A stretch of 64,000 nucleotides of DNA, taken from assembly GCF_000283655.1 (NCBI RefSeq), contig NC_016622.1, positions 62,001 to 126,000 of the forward strand. Direction: 5' to 3'. The number at the start of each line of letters is the position of its first letter. Position 1 is the first letter of the stretch. Shown here one piece after another: positions 16,629 through 25,030 of this stretch. The position numbers were made by a program, and so were the translations under genes. This DNA is from Azospirillum lipoferum 4B. Lineage in GTDB: Bacteria; Pseudomonadota; Alphaproteobacteria; Azospirillales; Azospirillaceae. The notes under the pieces were generated by a model. The model saw only the letters and a list, made by a program, of their open reading frames with translations, was not told where the DNA came from and searched no databases.

Positions 16629-18281
16629 ATGAATGCACCTGCCGCCGCAGTCGAAGCCAGCCTCAACCCGTATGAGCGCGACCTCGACCGCAACGCCGCC
16701 AATTTCGTCGCGCTGACGCCGCTGACTTTCCTGGAGCGCGCCGCTTCCGTGTGGCCCGACCGGTTGGCCGTCGTCCATGGCCCGGTCCGCCGGACCTGGG
16801 CCGAGACCTTCGTCCGCGTGCGCCGTCTGGCCGCGGCGTTGGCGAACCTGGGGATCGGCAAGGGCGACACCGTCGCCATGCTGGCCGCCAACACGCCCGA
16901 GCTGTTCGAGGCACATTTCGGCGTGCCGCTGGCCGGCGCCGTGCTGAACGCCGTCAACACCCGCCTGGATGCCGAGGCCATCGCCTTCATCCTGAAGCAT
17001 GGCGAGGCGAAGATCCTGATCGTCGACCGCGAGTTCTCCGGCGTCGCGAAGAAGGCGTTGGCCCTGCTGGATTCGCCGATCCCGGTGGTGGACATCGACG
17101 ATCCGACCTACACCGGCGGCGAACTGATCGGCGACCGCGACTATGAGGCCTTCATCAGCGATGTCGGTGCCGAGCATCCCTGGACCCTGCCGGCCGACGA
17201 ATGGCAGGCCATCGCGCTGAACTACACCTCCGGCACCACCGGCAACCCGAAGGGCGTCGTCTATCACCACCGCGGCGCCTATCTGAACGCGGTGTCGAAC
17301 GCGCTGTCCTGGAACATGGGCGACGCGCCCGTGTATCTGTGGACGCTGCCGATGTTCCACTGCAACGGCTGGTGCTTCCCCTGGACCATCGCGGTCACTG
17401 CCGGCACCGCCGTCTGCCTGCGTCAGGTCCGCCCGGACGCCGTTCTGAAGCTGATCCGCGAGGAGCGGGTGACCAACTTCTGCGGCGCGCCCATCGTTCT
17501 GAACATGCTGAACAATGCGCCGGCCGAGCTGAAGCAGGGCATCGAGCAGACGGTGAAGGTGATGGTTGCCGGCGCCGCCCCGCCCGCCGCCGTCATCGCC
17601 GGCATGGAGCGCATGGGCTGGGAAGTCACCCATGTCTACGGCCTGACCGAATGCTACGGCCCGACCGTGGTCTGCGTCTGGCATGACCGTTGGGACGGCC
17701 TGTCGCTGGACGAGAAGGCGGCGATCAAGGCGCGCCAGGGCGTGCGCGGCCCGATGCTGGAGGCGGTGATCGTTGCCGATCCCTTCACGCTGGAGCCGGT
17801 GCCGAAGGACGGCCGCACGATGGGCGAGATCATGATGCGCGGCAACAACGTCATGAAGGGCTACCTGAAGAACCCCAAGGCGACCGACGAGGCCTTCGCC
17901 GGCGGCTGGTTCCACACCGGCGACCTCGCCGTCTGGCATGAAGACGGCTATGTCGAGATCAAGGACCGCTCGAAGGACATCATCATCTCCGGCGGCGAGA
18001 ACATCTCGTCCATCGAGGTGGAGGACGTGCTCTACAAGCACCCGGAAGTGCTGGAGGCCGCGGTCGTCGCCCGCCATGACGAGAAGTGGGGCGAGACGCC
18101 CTGCGCCTTCGTCACGCTGAAGGACGGAGCCACCGCGACCGAGGCCGACATCATCGCCTTCTGCCGGTCGCACATGGCCCACTTCAAGTGCCCGCGCACG
18201 GTGGTGTTCGGCCCGCTGCCGAAGACCTCGACGGGCAAGATCCAGAAATACGTCCTGCGCAAGCAGACCGAGGGGCTGTAA
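16629..18281 (+). CDS. AMP-forming acyl-CoA synthetase, DmdB-like
   Basis: The 550-aa protein activates a carboxylic acid to its CoA thioester. Motifs seen are YTSGTTGNPKGV at about residues 199-210, YGLTECYG, the hinge KDIIISGGENISS, and the C-terminal catalytic lysine in KTSTGKIQK. The overall pattern resembles the medium-chain / 3-methylmercaptopropionyl-CoA ligase (DmdB) group. It is followed by etfBA and a DmdC-like dehydrogenase. The ATG at 16629 has CTGGGGAGAACGG upstream. The natural substrate is unknown; medium-chain fatty acids or methylmercaptopropionate are possibilities. Confidence 0.85.
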   Translation: MNAPAAAVEASLNPYERDLDRNAANFVALTPLTFLERAASVWPDRLAVVHGPVRRTWAETFVRVRRLAAALANLGIGKGDTVAMLAANTPELFEAHFGVPLAGAVLNAVNTRLDAEAIAFILKHGEAKILIVDREFSGVAKKALALLDSPIPVVDIDDPTYTGGELIGDRDYEAFISDVGAEHPWTLPADEWQAIALNYTSGTTGNPKGVVYHHRGAYLNAVSNALSWNMGDAPVYLWTLPMFHCNGWCFPWTIAVTAGTAVCLRQVRPDAVLKLIREERVTNFCGAPIVLNMLNNAPAELKQGIEQTVKVMVAGAAPPAAVIAGMERMGWEVTHVYGLTECYGPTVVCVWHDRWDGLSLDEKAAIKARQGVRGPMLEAVIVADPFTLEPVPKDGRTMGEIMMRGNNVMKGYLKNPKATDEAFAGGWFHTGDLAVWHEDGYVEIKDRSKDIIISGGENISSIEVEDVLYKHPEVLEAAVVARHDEKWGETPCAFVTLKDGATATEADIIAFCRSHMAHFKCPRTVVFGPLPKTSTGKIQKYVLRKQTEGL

Positions 18282-18297
18282 GGGGCGGAGCGCGTTG

Positions 18298-18466
18298 CCC
18301 CCTCCCTGACCCTCCCCCACCTTCGGACCGGCCTTCGGCCGGCCGAGGGTGGGAGAGGGGACTGCCGCCGCTCCTTTGCAGAACTCCCGCAAGCGTCCTG
18401 CCCCCTCTCCCGCGATCGGACCGGCCTTTGGCCGACCGAGGGCGGGGGAGGGATGGGGAGGGGGCC
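18298..18466. repeat. C/G-rich palindromic intergenic element, copy A (before etfB)
   Basis: The element starts CCCCCTCCCTGACCCTCCCC and ends with the near-complement GGGGGAGGGATGGGGAGGGG. Inside are two smaller hairpins built on GACCGGCC-TTCGG and the shared block GCAAGCGTCCTGCCCCCTCTC. The same plan recurs at 19286-19408 on the other side of etfB. Confidence 0.75.
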
Positions 18467-18515
18467 AGTGCTCCCTCATGCCCACATGCTGCCCAATCCT
18501 TAGGGGACCCGCGCC

Positions 18516-19265
18516 ATGAAGATCCTCTGCGCCGTGAAGCGCGTCGTCGACTACAACGTCAAGATCCGGGTCAAGACCGACCAGTCCGGTGTCGAGACCT
18601 CCAACGTGAAGTTCTCGATGAATCCGTTCGATGAGATCGCCGTCGAAGAGGCCGTCCGCCTGAAGGAGGCCGGCAAGGCGACCGAGATCGTCGTCGTCTC
18701 CATCGGTCCGGCCCAAGCGCAGGAGACGCTGCGCACCGCTCTCGCCATGGGTGCCGACCGCGCCATCCTGGTGCAGACCGATATGGAGACCCAGCCGCTG
18801 GCCGTCGCCAAGCTGCTGAAGGCACTGGTCGAGAAGGAGGCGCCGGGGATGGTGATCCTCGGCAAGCAGGCCATCGACGACGACTGCAACCAGACCGGCC
18901 AGATGCTGGCGGCTCTGCTCGGCTGGGGCCAGGGCACCTTCGCCTCGAAGATCGTGGCCGGTGACGGCGCGGTCGCAGTGACGCGCGAGATCGACGGCGG
19001 GCTGGAGACGGTGGAACTGAAGCTGCCGGCGGTGGTAACGGCCGACCTGCGCCTCAACGAGCCGCGCTATGCCTCGCTGCCCAACATCATGAAGGCGAAG
19101 AAGAAGCCGCTGGAGACGATCACGCCGGATGCGTTGGGTGTCGATGTGACGCCGCGGCTGAAGACGGTGAAGGTCGCCGAGCCGGCCAAGCGTCAGGCCG
19201 GCATCAAGGTGCCGGATATCGCCACCCTGGTCGACAAGCTGAAGAACGAGGCGCGGGTGATCTGA
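18516..19265 (+). CDS. etfB: Electron transfer flavoprotein subunit beta
   Basis: The 249-aa protein is the AMP-binding beta subunit of ETF, which takes electrons from acyl-CoA dehydrogenases and passes them to ETF:quinone oxidoreductase. The opening [20 protein letters not shown], the [17 protein letters not shown] stretch and the [18 protein letters not shown] signature are diagnostic. It stands between the ligase and etfA but is separated from each by a palindromic repeat element, which may modulate transcript stability. The ATG at 18516 follows AGGGGACCCGCGCC. Confidence 0.96.
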   Translation: MKILCAVKRVVDYNVKIRVKTDQSGVETSNVKFSMNPFDEIAVEEAVRLKEAGKATEIVVVSIGPAQAQETLRTALAMGADRAILVQTDMETQPLAVAKLLKALVEKEAPGMVILGKQAIDDDCNQTGQMLAALLGWGQGTFASKIVAGDGAVAVTREIDGGLETVELKLPAVVTADLRLNEPRYASLPNIMKAKKKPLETITPDALGVDVTPRLKTVKVAEPAKRQAGIKVPDIATLVDKLKNEARVI

Positions 19266-19285
19266 GGACTGGTCGTATCGGGGTG

Positions 19286-19408
19286 CCCCCTCCCTAACCC
19301 TCCCCCGCTTCGCAGGGGAGGGAACTGCCGCCGTTCCGCGGATAGATCTCACCCCCGCAAGCGTCCTACCCCCTCTCCCGCGAAGCGGGGGAGGGATGGG
19401 GAGGGGGC
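19286..19408. repeat. C/G-rich palindromic intergenic element, copy B (between etfB and etfA)
   Basis: This is the same family as 18298-18466. It begins CCCCCTCCCTAACCCTCCCC, contains GCAAGCGTCCTACCCCCTCT and ends GGGGGAGGGATGGGGAGGGG. The ends are mutual reverse complements, so the transcript would fold into a long hairpin. Confidence 0.75.
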
Positions 19409-19453
19409 ACTCGACGCAGACACCTCACCACCCGCCAACCAAGGACCCGCCCC

Positions 19454-20380
19454 ATGCCCATCCTGATCCTCGCCGACCACGACAACGCCAGCATCAAGCC
19501 CGCCACTGCCCATGCGGTCACCGCCGCTGCCAAGCTCGGCGCCGACATCCACCTCCTGGTCGCCGGCCGCAATGCCGCCCCCGCCGCGGAGCAGGCCGCC
19601 AAGCTGGCCGGCGTCGCCAAGGTGCTGCTCGCCGACGATGCAGCCTACGAGCATGCCCTGGCCGAGCCGGTTGCAGCATTGCTGGTCTCGCTCGCTTCCG
19701 GCTACAGCCATCTCCTCGCCGCCGCCACCTCGGTCGGCAAGAATGTGCTGCCGCGAGTCGCCGCCTTGCTCGACGTGGCGATGATCTCCGAAATCACCGC
19801 CGTGGTCGCCGCCGACATTTTCGAGCGGCCGATCTATGCCGGCAACGCCATCGCCACCGTGCAGTCGGCTGACGCGGTGAAGGTCGTCACCGTCCGCACC
19901 ACCGCCTTCGAGGCCGCCGCCGCCACCAACGCCGCCCCGGTGGAAAGCGTCGCCGTCGCCACCAACCCCGCCCTGTCGAGCTTCGTCTCGGCCGAGCTGT
20001 CGAAGTCGGAGCGGCCGGAACTGACCTCCGCCCGTATCGTCATTTCCGGCGGGCGCGGCATGCAGTCGGGCGACAACTTCCATCTGCTGGAGGCCATCGC
20101 CGACAAGCTGGGCGCGGCGGTGGGTGCCAGCCGCGCCGCCGTGGACGCGGGCTTCGTGCCAAACGACTATCAGGTCGGCCAGACCGGCAAGATCGTCGCG
20201 CCGGATCTCTATGTCGCCGTCGGCATCTCGGGCGCCATCCAGCATCTGGCCGGCATGAAGGACAGCAAGATCATCGTCGCCATCAACAAGGACGAGGAGG
20301 CCCCGATCTTCCAGGTCGCCGACTACGGCCTCGTCGCCGACCTGTTCAAGGCCCTGCCGGAGCTGCAGCAGGCCGTCTGA
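19454..20380 (+). CDS. etfA: Electron transfer flavoprotein subunit alpha
   Basis: The 308-aa FAD-binding subunit of ETF starts [18 protein letters not shown]. It has the C-terminal FAD motif with [33 protein letters not shown] and [20 protein letters not shown]. It forms a heterodimer with EtfB. It is placed in the same direction as etfB and 37 bp before the dehydrogenase gene, consistent with one functional module. Confidence 0.96.
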   Translation: MPILILADHDNASIKPATAHAVTAAAKLGADIHLLVAGRNAAPAAEQAAKLAGVAKVLLADDAAYEHALAEPVAALLVSLASGYSHLLAAATSVGKNVLPRVAALLDVAMISEITAVVAADIFERPIYAGNAIATVQSADAVKVVTVRTTAFEAAAATNAAPVESVAVATNPALSSFVSAELSKSERPELTSARIVISGGRGMQSGDNFHLLEAIADKLGAAVGASRAAVDAGFVPNDYQVGQTGKIVAPDLYVAVGISGAIQHLAGMKDSKIIVAINKDEEAPIFQVADYGLVADLFKALPELQQAV

Positions 20381-20417
20381 TCCCGTTCATTTCCTCCGCT
20401 ACCCGAAGAGGTCCCCC

Positions 20418-22238
20418 ATGACCGCCGCTGCGATCCCCTATACCCCGCCGTTGAAAGAGATCCGCTTCGTCCTCGACCACCTCGCCGGCATGGCCGACGT
20501 GGCGGCTCTGCCGGGTTTCGAGGATGCCAGCCCCGACATGGTGGACAGCATCCTGGGCGAGGCGGCGAAGATCGCCGAGAACGTCCTGGCTCCGCTGAAC
20601 CGCATCGGCGATGTCCAGGGTGCCAGGCTCGACGCCGACGGCATCGCCCGCACGGCGGAAGGCTGGGGGACGGCGTGGCAGGCGCTGGTCGAGGGCGGCT
20701 GGAACGGGCTGCCCTTCGATCCGGCGCGTGGCGGCATGGGGCTGCCCAACCTGCTGAACACCGCGGTGCAGGAGATGTGGCATTCCGCCAACATGGCCTT
20801 CGCGCTCTGCCCGATGCTGACCCAGGGGGCGGTGAACGCGGTTCAACTCTATGGCTCCGAGTCGCTGAAGGACATCTACCTGCCCAAGATGATCTCGGGC
20901 GAGTGGACCGGCACCATGAACATCACCGAGCCGCAGGCGGGGTCCGACCTTGCCGCCACGCGGTCGCGCGCGGTGCCGAACGGCGACCACTACCTCGTCA
21001 GCGGACAGAAGATCTTCATCACCTATGGCGACCATGACCTGACGGAGAACATCGTCCATCTGGTGCTGGCCCGCCTGCCCGATGCGCCTCCCGGCGTGAA
21101 GGGCATCAGCCTGTTCGTCGTGCCGAAATTCCTGGTCAATGCCGACGGCAGCCTGGGCGCCCGCAATCAGGTGAAATGCGTGTCGCTGGAGCACAAGCTG
21201 GGCATCCACGGCAGCCCGACCGCCGTGCTGTCCTTCGGCGACGAGGGCGGGGCGACCGGCTTCCTGGTGGGCGAGCCGAACCGCGGCCTGGAATACATGT
21301 TCACCATGATGAACCACGCCCGGCTGAACGTGGCCATGCAGGGCCTGTCGATCGCCGAGCGCGCCTACCAGCAGGCTTTGGCCTATGCCCGCGACCGCGT
21401 GCAGGGCAAGCCGCTGGGCTGGACCGAGGGGCAGTCGAAGGGCATCGTCAACCATCCCGACGTCCGCCGCCTGCTAATGGGCATGAAGGCGCGGATCGAG
21501 GCGATGCGCGGCATCCTCTACACCGCCGCCGCCGCGGTGGACGTGGCGCATCACCATGCCGACGAGGCGGCGCGCGGCCGGGCCGCCCTGCTGGTCGACC
21601 TGCTGACCCCCATTGCCAAGGGCTGGTGCACCGAGACCGGCCAGCAGCTGGCGTCGGACGGCGTGCAGGTTCATGGCGGCATGGGCTTCATCGAGGAAAC
21701 CGGGGCTGCCCAACATCTGCGCGACGCCCGCATCACCACGATCTATGAGGGCACGACCGCCATCCAGGCCAACGACCTGATCAACCGCAAGATCCTGCGG
21801 GACGGCGGGGTGACGGCCAACGGCCTGCTCGACGAGATCGCGGCGCTGGGCGGCGAGCTGTCCGGCCATGCCGATGACGCCTTGCGCGTCACCGGGGCCG
21901 AACTGGTCGCCGCGGTGCATGAGGCCAAGCAGGCGGTGGCCTGGGTGCTGACCGCGGCGAAGCAGGACCCGCGTCTGCCGGCCGCCGCGTCGGTGACTCT
22001 GCTGGAGCTGATGGGCGTGGTCGCCGGTGGCTGGCAGCTTGCCCGCGCCGCCAAGGTGGCGGCGGAGCGGCTGGCGGAGGGCGATGCCGACACCGCTTTC
22101 CTGTCGGCCAAGCCGCTGACCGCCCGCTTCTTTGCCACCCATGTGCTGCCGAAGGCGGCGGCGCTGCGGGCGACCGTCGTCAACGGCTCCGCGAGCGTGA
22201 TGGCGCTGAGCGAGGAGCAGCTGTTCGGCGCGGCTTGA
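20418..22238 (+). CDS. Acyl-CoA dehydrogenase, DmdC-like
   Basis: The 606-aa flavoprotein is longer than ordinary short/medium-chain acyl-CoA dehydrogenases (about 380 aa). It has the extended C-terminus and N-terminus of the DmdC (3-methylmercaptopropionyl-CoA dehydrogenase) group. Seen are [40 protein letters not shown] and the catalytic base E444 in [14 protein letters not shown]. It introduces a double bond into an acyl-CoA and reduces ETF, encoded just upstream. The 3' end overlaps the convergent pseudouridine synthase frame by 59 bp. Many DmdC homologs act on fatty acyl-CoAs, so the DMSP-related substrate is not proven. Confidence 0.88.
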   Translation: MTAAAIPYTPPLKEIRFVLDHLAGMADVAALPGFEDASPDMVDSILGEAAKIAENVLAPLNRIGDVQGARLDADGIARTAEGWGTAWQALVEGGWNGLPFDPARGGMGLPNLLNTAVQEMWHSANMAFALCPMLTQGAVNAVQLYGSESLKDIYLPKMISGEWTGTMNITEPQAGSDLAATRSRAVPNGDHYLVSGQKIFITYGDHDLTENIVHLVLARLPDAPPGVKGISLFVVPKFLVNADGSLGARNQVKCVSLEHKLGIHGSPTAVLSFGDEGGATGFLVGEPNRGLEYMFTMMNHARLNVAMQGLSIAERAYQQALAYARDRVQGKPLGWTEGQSKGIVNHPDVRRLLMGMKARIEAMRGILYTAAAAVDVAHHHADEAARGRAALLVDLLTPIAKGWCTETGQQLASDGVQVHGGMGFIEETGAAQHLRDARITTIYEGTTAIQANDLINRKILRDGGVTANGLLDEIAALGGELSGHADDALRVTGAELVAAVHEAKQAVAWVLTAAKQDPRLPAAASVTLLELMGVVAGGWQLARAAKVAAERLAEGDADTAFLSAKPLTARFFATHVLPKAAALRATVVNGSASVMALSEEQLFGAA

Positions 22239-22851
22239 CGGGGCCGCGCTTACCGGTTGGTGGCTTTGAACCGGGGGTGGCCTTTGGCCCTGCTGGGGGT
22301 GTCGCGGGCGGTTGGGGGACCTCCCGCCACTGCCCCGGCGCCAGCCCGTCCAGCGTCCAGTCGCCAATCGACCAGCGGATCAGCCGCAGGGTGGGGAAAC
22401 CGACCGCAGCGGTCATGCGGCGGACCTGCCGGTTGCGTCCCTCGCGCAAGGTCAGTGCGATCCAGCTGGTGGGGATGGCGGCGCGGTAGCGCACCGGCGG
22501 GTCGCGCGGCCACAGCGCCTCCGGCTCCTCCATCCGCCGCACCTCGGCCGGCAGGGTGGGGCCGTCCTTCAATGTCACGCCGCGGCGTAGCGCCTCCAGC
22601 GCCTCGTCGGTCGGCACGCCCTCCACCTGCACCCAATAGGTCTTCGGCATCTTGTTGGCCGGCGACGCGATGCGGGCGATCAACGGTCCGTCGTCGCTCA
22701 AGGCCAGCAGCCCCTCGCTGTCGCGGTCGAGCCGACCTGCGGCATAGACGCCCTTCACCGGCACCAGCTCCGCCAGGGTCGGGCGGCCCTGGTCGTCGGT
22801 GAATTGCGGCAGCACGCCATAGGGCTTGTTCAGCAGGATCAGGCGGGGCAC
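22180..22851 (-). CDS. 23S rRNA pseudouridine synthase, RluE-like
   Basis: The 223-aa protein belongs to the RsuA family. [16 protein letters not shown] and the catalytic [11 protein letters not shown] (Asp that attacks the uridine) fit RluE, which modifies U2457 of 23S rRNA in E. coli. It has [12 protein letters not shown] near the end and lacks the S4 domain, as RluE does. The C-terminal tail after about residue 175 is rich in Pro, Arg and Ser and is probably disordered. The start is GTG at 22851. Its 3' end runs 59 bp into the convergent dehydrogenase gene; the low-complexity tail makes the true stop less certain. Confidence 0.8.
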   Translation of the reverse strand: MPRLILLNKPYGVLPQFTDDQGRPTLAELVPVKGVYAAGRLDRDSEGLLALSDDGPLIARIASPANKMPKTYWVQVEGVPTDEALEALRRGVTLKDGPTLPAEVRRMEEPEALWPRDPPVRYRAAIPTSWIALTLREGRNRQVRRMTAAVGFPTLRLIRWSIGDWTLDGLAPGQWREVPQPPATPPAGPKATPGSKPPTGKRGPVKPRRTAAPRSAPSRSRSR

Positions 22852-22929
22852 GGGCTTGCTTCCTTGCGCGGTTCGGGAAAGGCGCTATCGTTCGCACCCC
22901 AACACAGACCTAATAGCAGGGGTTCGGCC

Positions 22930-23856
22930 GTGACGCTTCTGTTCTGCTCCGCCAGCGACAGCGCCGAGGATTGGCGCCGGGAAATCGCCCGCCATCTTCC
23001 CGACCTGGAGATGCGCGTCTGGCCCGAGACCGGCGACGTCGCCGACATCGAGGTGGCGGTGGTGTGGAAGCCGCCGGCCGGCATGCTGGCGACGCTGCCC
23101 AACCTGCGGCTGATCGTGTCGCTGGGCGCCGGGGTGGAACCGATCCTGCAGGACTCGACCCTGCCCGACGTGCCGCTGGTGCGGATGGTGTCGGAGGGAC
23201 TGACGGTCGATATGGCCGGCTATGTGGTCTATCAGGTTCTCTACTGGCACCGGCTGATGGATGCGTATGCCGCCTTCCAGGCCGAGGCGCGCTGGGAGCA
23301 GCGGGACCATCGCCCGGCCTCCGAGGTGACCGTCGGTTTCCTGGGGCTCGGCGAGCTGGGGGTGGCGTCGGCCCGCACGCTGCGGACCCTGGACTATCGC
23401 CTGAAGGGCTGGAGCCGCAGCCCCAAGAGCATCGAGGGGGTTGAGAGCTTCTCCGGTCCCGACGGGTTGGCGGCGATGCTGCCGCAGTGCGATGTGCTGG
23501 TCTGCCTGCTGCCGCTGACCGACGAGACCCGCGGCATCATGAATGCGGCGCTGTTCGCCGCCCTGCCCAAGGGGGCGGTGGTCATCAATGCCGCGCGCGG
23601 CGGGCATCTGGTCGAGTCGGACCTGCTCGACGCGCTGGAGAGCGGTCATCTGCGCGGCGCCAGCCTGGACGTCTTCGCGACGGAGCCGCTGCCGGCGGAC
23701 CATCCGCTCTGGCGCCATCCGAAGGTCCGCATCACCCCCCATGTCGCCGGCGTCACCCACCCGTCGCTCTGCGCCGTGCAGGTGGCCGATGCGGTGAAGG
23801 CCCTGCGCGAGGGCCGGCCGCTGCCCAATCTGGTGGACCGCAGCCGGGGATATTGA
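22930..23856 (+). CDS. Glyoxylate/hydroxypyruvate reductase A-like D-2-hydroxyacid dehydrogenase
   Basis: The 308-aa NAD(P)-dependent enzyme reduces glyoxylate or hydroxypyruvate in characterised GhrA proteins. The Rossmann motif is GFLGLGELG. The catalytic features are a conserved Arg in INAARGGHLVESDLL, Glu in the ATEPLPADHPLW region and His in ITPHVAGVTHPS. Length equals E. coli GhrA (312 aa). The GTG start at 22930 is chosen because family members begin here and the upstream extension overlaps the divergent pseudouridine synthase. IS630 copy 2 is inserted 9 bp after its stop. Confidence 0.85.
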   Translation: MTLLFCSASDSAEDWRREIARHLPDLEMRVWPETGDVADIEVAVVWKPPAGMLATLPNLRLIVSLGAGVEPILQDSTLPDVPLVRMVSEGLTVDMAGYVVYQVLYWHRLMDAYAAFQAEARWEQRDHRPASEVTVGFLGLGELGVASARTLRTLDYRLKGWSRSPKSIEGVESFSGPDGLAAMLPQCDVLVCLLPLTDETRGIMNAALFAALPKGAVVINAARGGHLVESDLLDALESGHLRGASLDVFATEPLPADHPLWRHPKVRITPHVAGVTHPSLCAVQVADAVKALREGRPLPNLVDRSRGY

Positions 23857-23874
23857 GCCCTTATACCAGCGGCT

Positions 23875-24612
23875 TTAGACATTGACCGCTGCCCACGAGC
23901 GTGAGGCGATTGAGCGAATGATTTCGGGTGCCTGGGCGAGAGCGTTCCACGCCTCGCAGCAGGCCTCGACGATGGCGGCATAGGAATCGAAGACGCGATG
24001 GCTGAGGTGGTTCTGTCGCAGGAACTGCCAGATGTTTTCGACCGGATTGAGTTCCGGGCAATAGGGCGGGAGATGCAGAAGGCTGATGTTTTCGGGCACG
24101 ACCAGCTTGTCGCCCGGCTGGTGCCAGCCTGCGCCGTCGAGGATGAGCACCGCATGGTGGCCGTCGCTCACTTGGCCGCTGATCTCGGCCATGTGCAGGG
24201 TCATTGCCGCGGCGTTGGCCTTGGGCAGGACCAAGGCCGCGGCGGCGCCACGGCTCGGGCAGACGGCGCCGAACAGGTAGGCCCAGCTATGGCGCTGGTC
24301 GCGGGGCGCGCGTGGCCGGCTGCCCTTGGCGGCCCACACCCGGGTCAGGGTCCCTTGCTGGCCGACCCGGGCTTCGTCCTGCCACCAGAGCTCCAGCGGC
24401 TTGCCGCGGGCGGTGTCGGGGAGGGCGCCGGCAACCAGAGCGGCAAAGTTTTTTTGTGAGCCTCGAGCGCCTCGCCATCCTGCTGAGGATGCTGGGGGCG
24501 CACCGACAGGCGACGGAACCCCAGACGGCGCAACAGCCCGCCAACGCTGCGCTCGGCCAGCACCACGCCGAACCGGCGCTCGATCTTGCGGGCCAGATCG
24601 CACCGCCGCCAC
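23875..24612 (-). CDS. IS630 transposase, catalytic part (orfB), copy 2
   Basis: The catalytic half carries DDE residues in WQDEARVG, LILDGAGWH and NPVENIWQFL. It is read after a shift at the T7 run (24449-24455 on the plus strand, A7 on the coding strand). The frame before the A run is a shadow of orfA. It is intact and likely active if frameshifting works. Confidence 0.85.
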   Translation of the reverse strand: MAAVRSGPQDRAPVRRGAGRAQRWRAVAPSGVPSPVGAPPASSAGWRGARGSQKNFAALVAGALPDTARGKPLELWWQDEARVGQQGTLTRVWAAKGSRPRAPRDQRHSWAYLFGAVCPSRGAAAALVLPKANAAAMTLHMAEISGQVSDGHHAVLILDGAGWHQPGDKLVVPENISLLHLPPYCPELNPVENIWQFLRQNHLSHRVFDSYAAIVEACCEAWNALAQAPEIIRSIASRSWAAVNV

Positions 24613-24941
24613 CGAACCACGCCATCCTCGGCGAGGTCCGGACCGGAGCGGACCCAGGACGCCACCTCCGCTTCCTGCTCCGCCGACAGCTTCGGCTTGG
24701 CTCCCGGTGCCTTACGATCCCGCAGCCCCGCCACGCCTTGGGCGTTGTAGCGGTGAACCCAATCCCGCAACGTTTGCCGATCCATCCCGCAAGACCGCGC
24801 GGCGTCCTCGCGAGATCGCCCCTCCAAAACCAGAGCTAGGGCGAGAAGGCGCCGCGCTACATCCGGATCGCCAAAACGCACCGCCCGCTGGCGCAACTCC
24901 GCTGAACTCAGCTCCAGCCGCGTGATCGCAATCGCCGCCAT
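24345..24941 (-). CDS. IS630 transposase, N-terminal part (orfA), copy 2
   Basis: The sequence is the same as the 198-aa orfA of copy 1, with the HTH domains and the A7 run at the same place. The ATG at 24941 has the GGAAGGAGG ribosome site. Identity to copy 1 over the whole frame points to recent transposition or gene conversion. Confidence 0.88.
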   Translation of the reverse strand: MAAIAITRLELSSAELRQRAVRFGDPDVARRLLALALVLEGRSREDAARSCGMDRQTLRDWVHRYNAQGVAGLRDRKAPGAKPKLSAEQEAEVASWVRSGPDLAEDGVVRWRRCDLARKIERRFGVVLAERSVGGLLRRLGFRRLSVRPQHPQQDGEALEAHKKTLPLWLPAPSPTPPAASRWSSGGRTKPGSASKGP

Positions 24942-25030
24942 ACCCGCCTCCTTCCGAGAGCTGGCAGCGAATCACAGGGCGGACCAAAAGGGAATCCACC
25001 GTGACGAGTCACACTTCAAAGCCGCTGGTA

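Larger units (their letters stand above)
23866..25028 (-). mobile_element. IS630-family insertion sequence, copy 2
   Basis: The 1163-bp element is nearly identical to 2141-3300 but inverted. The inverted repeats CCAGCGGCTTT start at 23866 and end at 25028. TA flanks it at 23864-23865 and 25029-25030. It lies between ghrA and ubiB, immediately next to both stop codons. Against copy 1 it has one extra glycine codon (SDGHHAV for SDHHAV) and a Leu-to-Met change in the catalytic half. Confidence 0.95.

Noticed and set aside
2141-25028. Composite transposon made of two IS630 copies
   Set aside because: Each copy has its own TA duplication and the enclosed genes are ordinary chromosomal ones. IS630 elements rarely move as composites, so two separate insertions explain it better.
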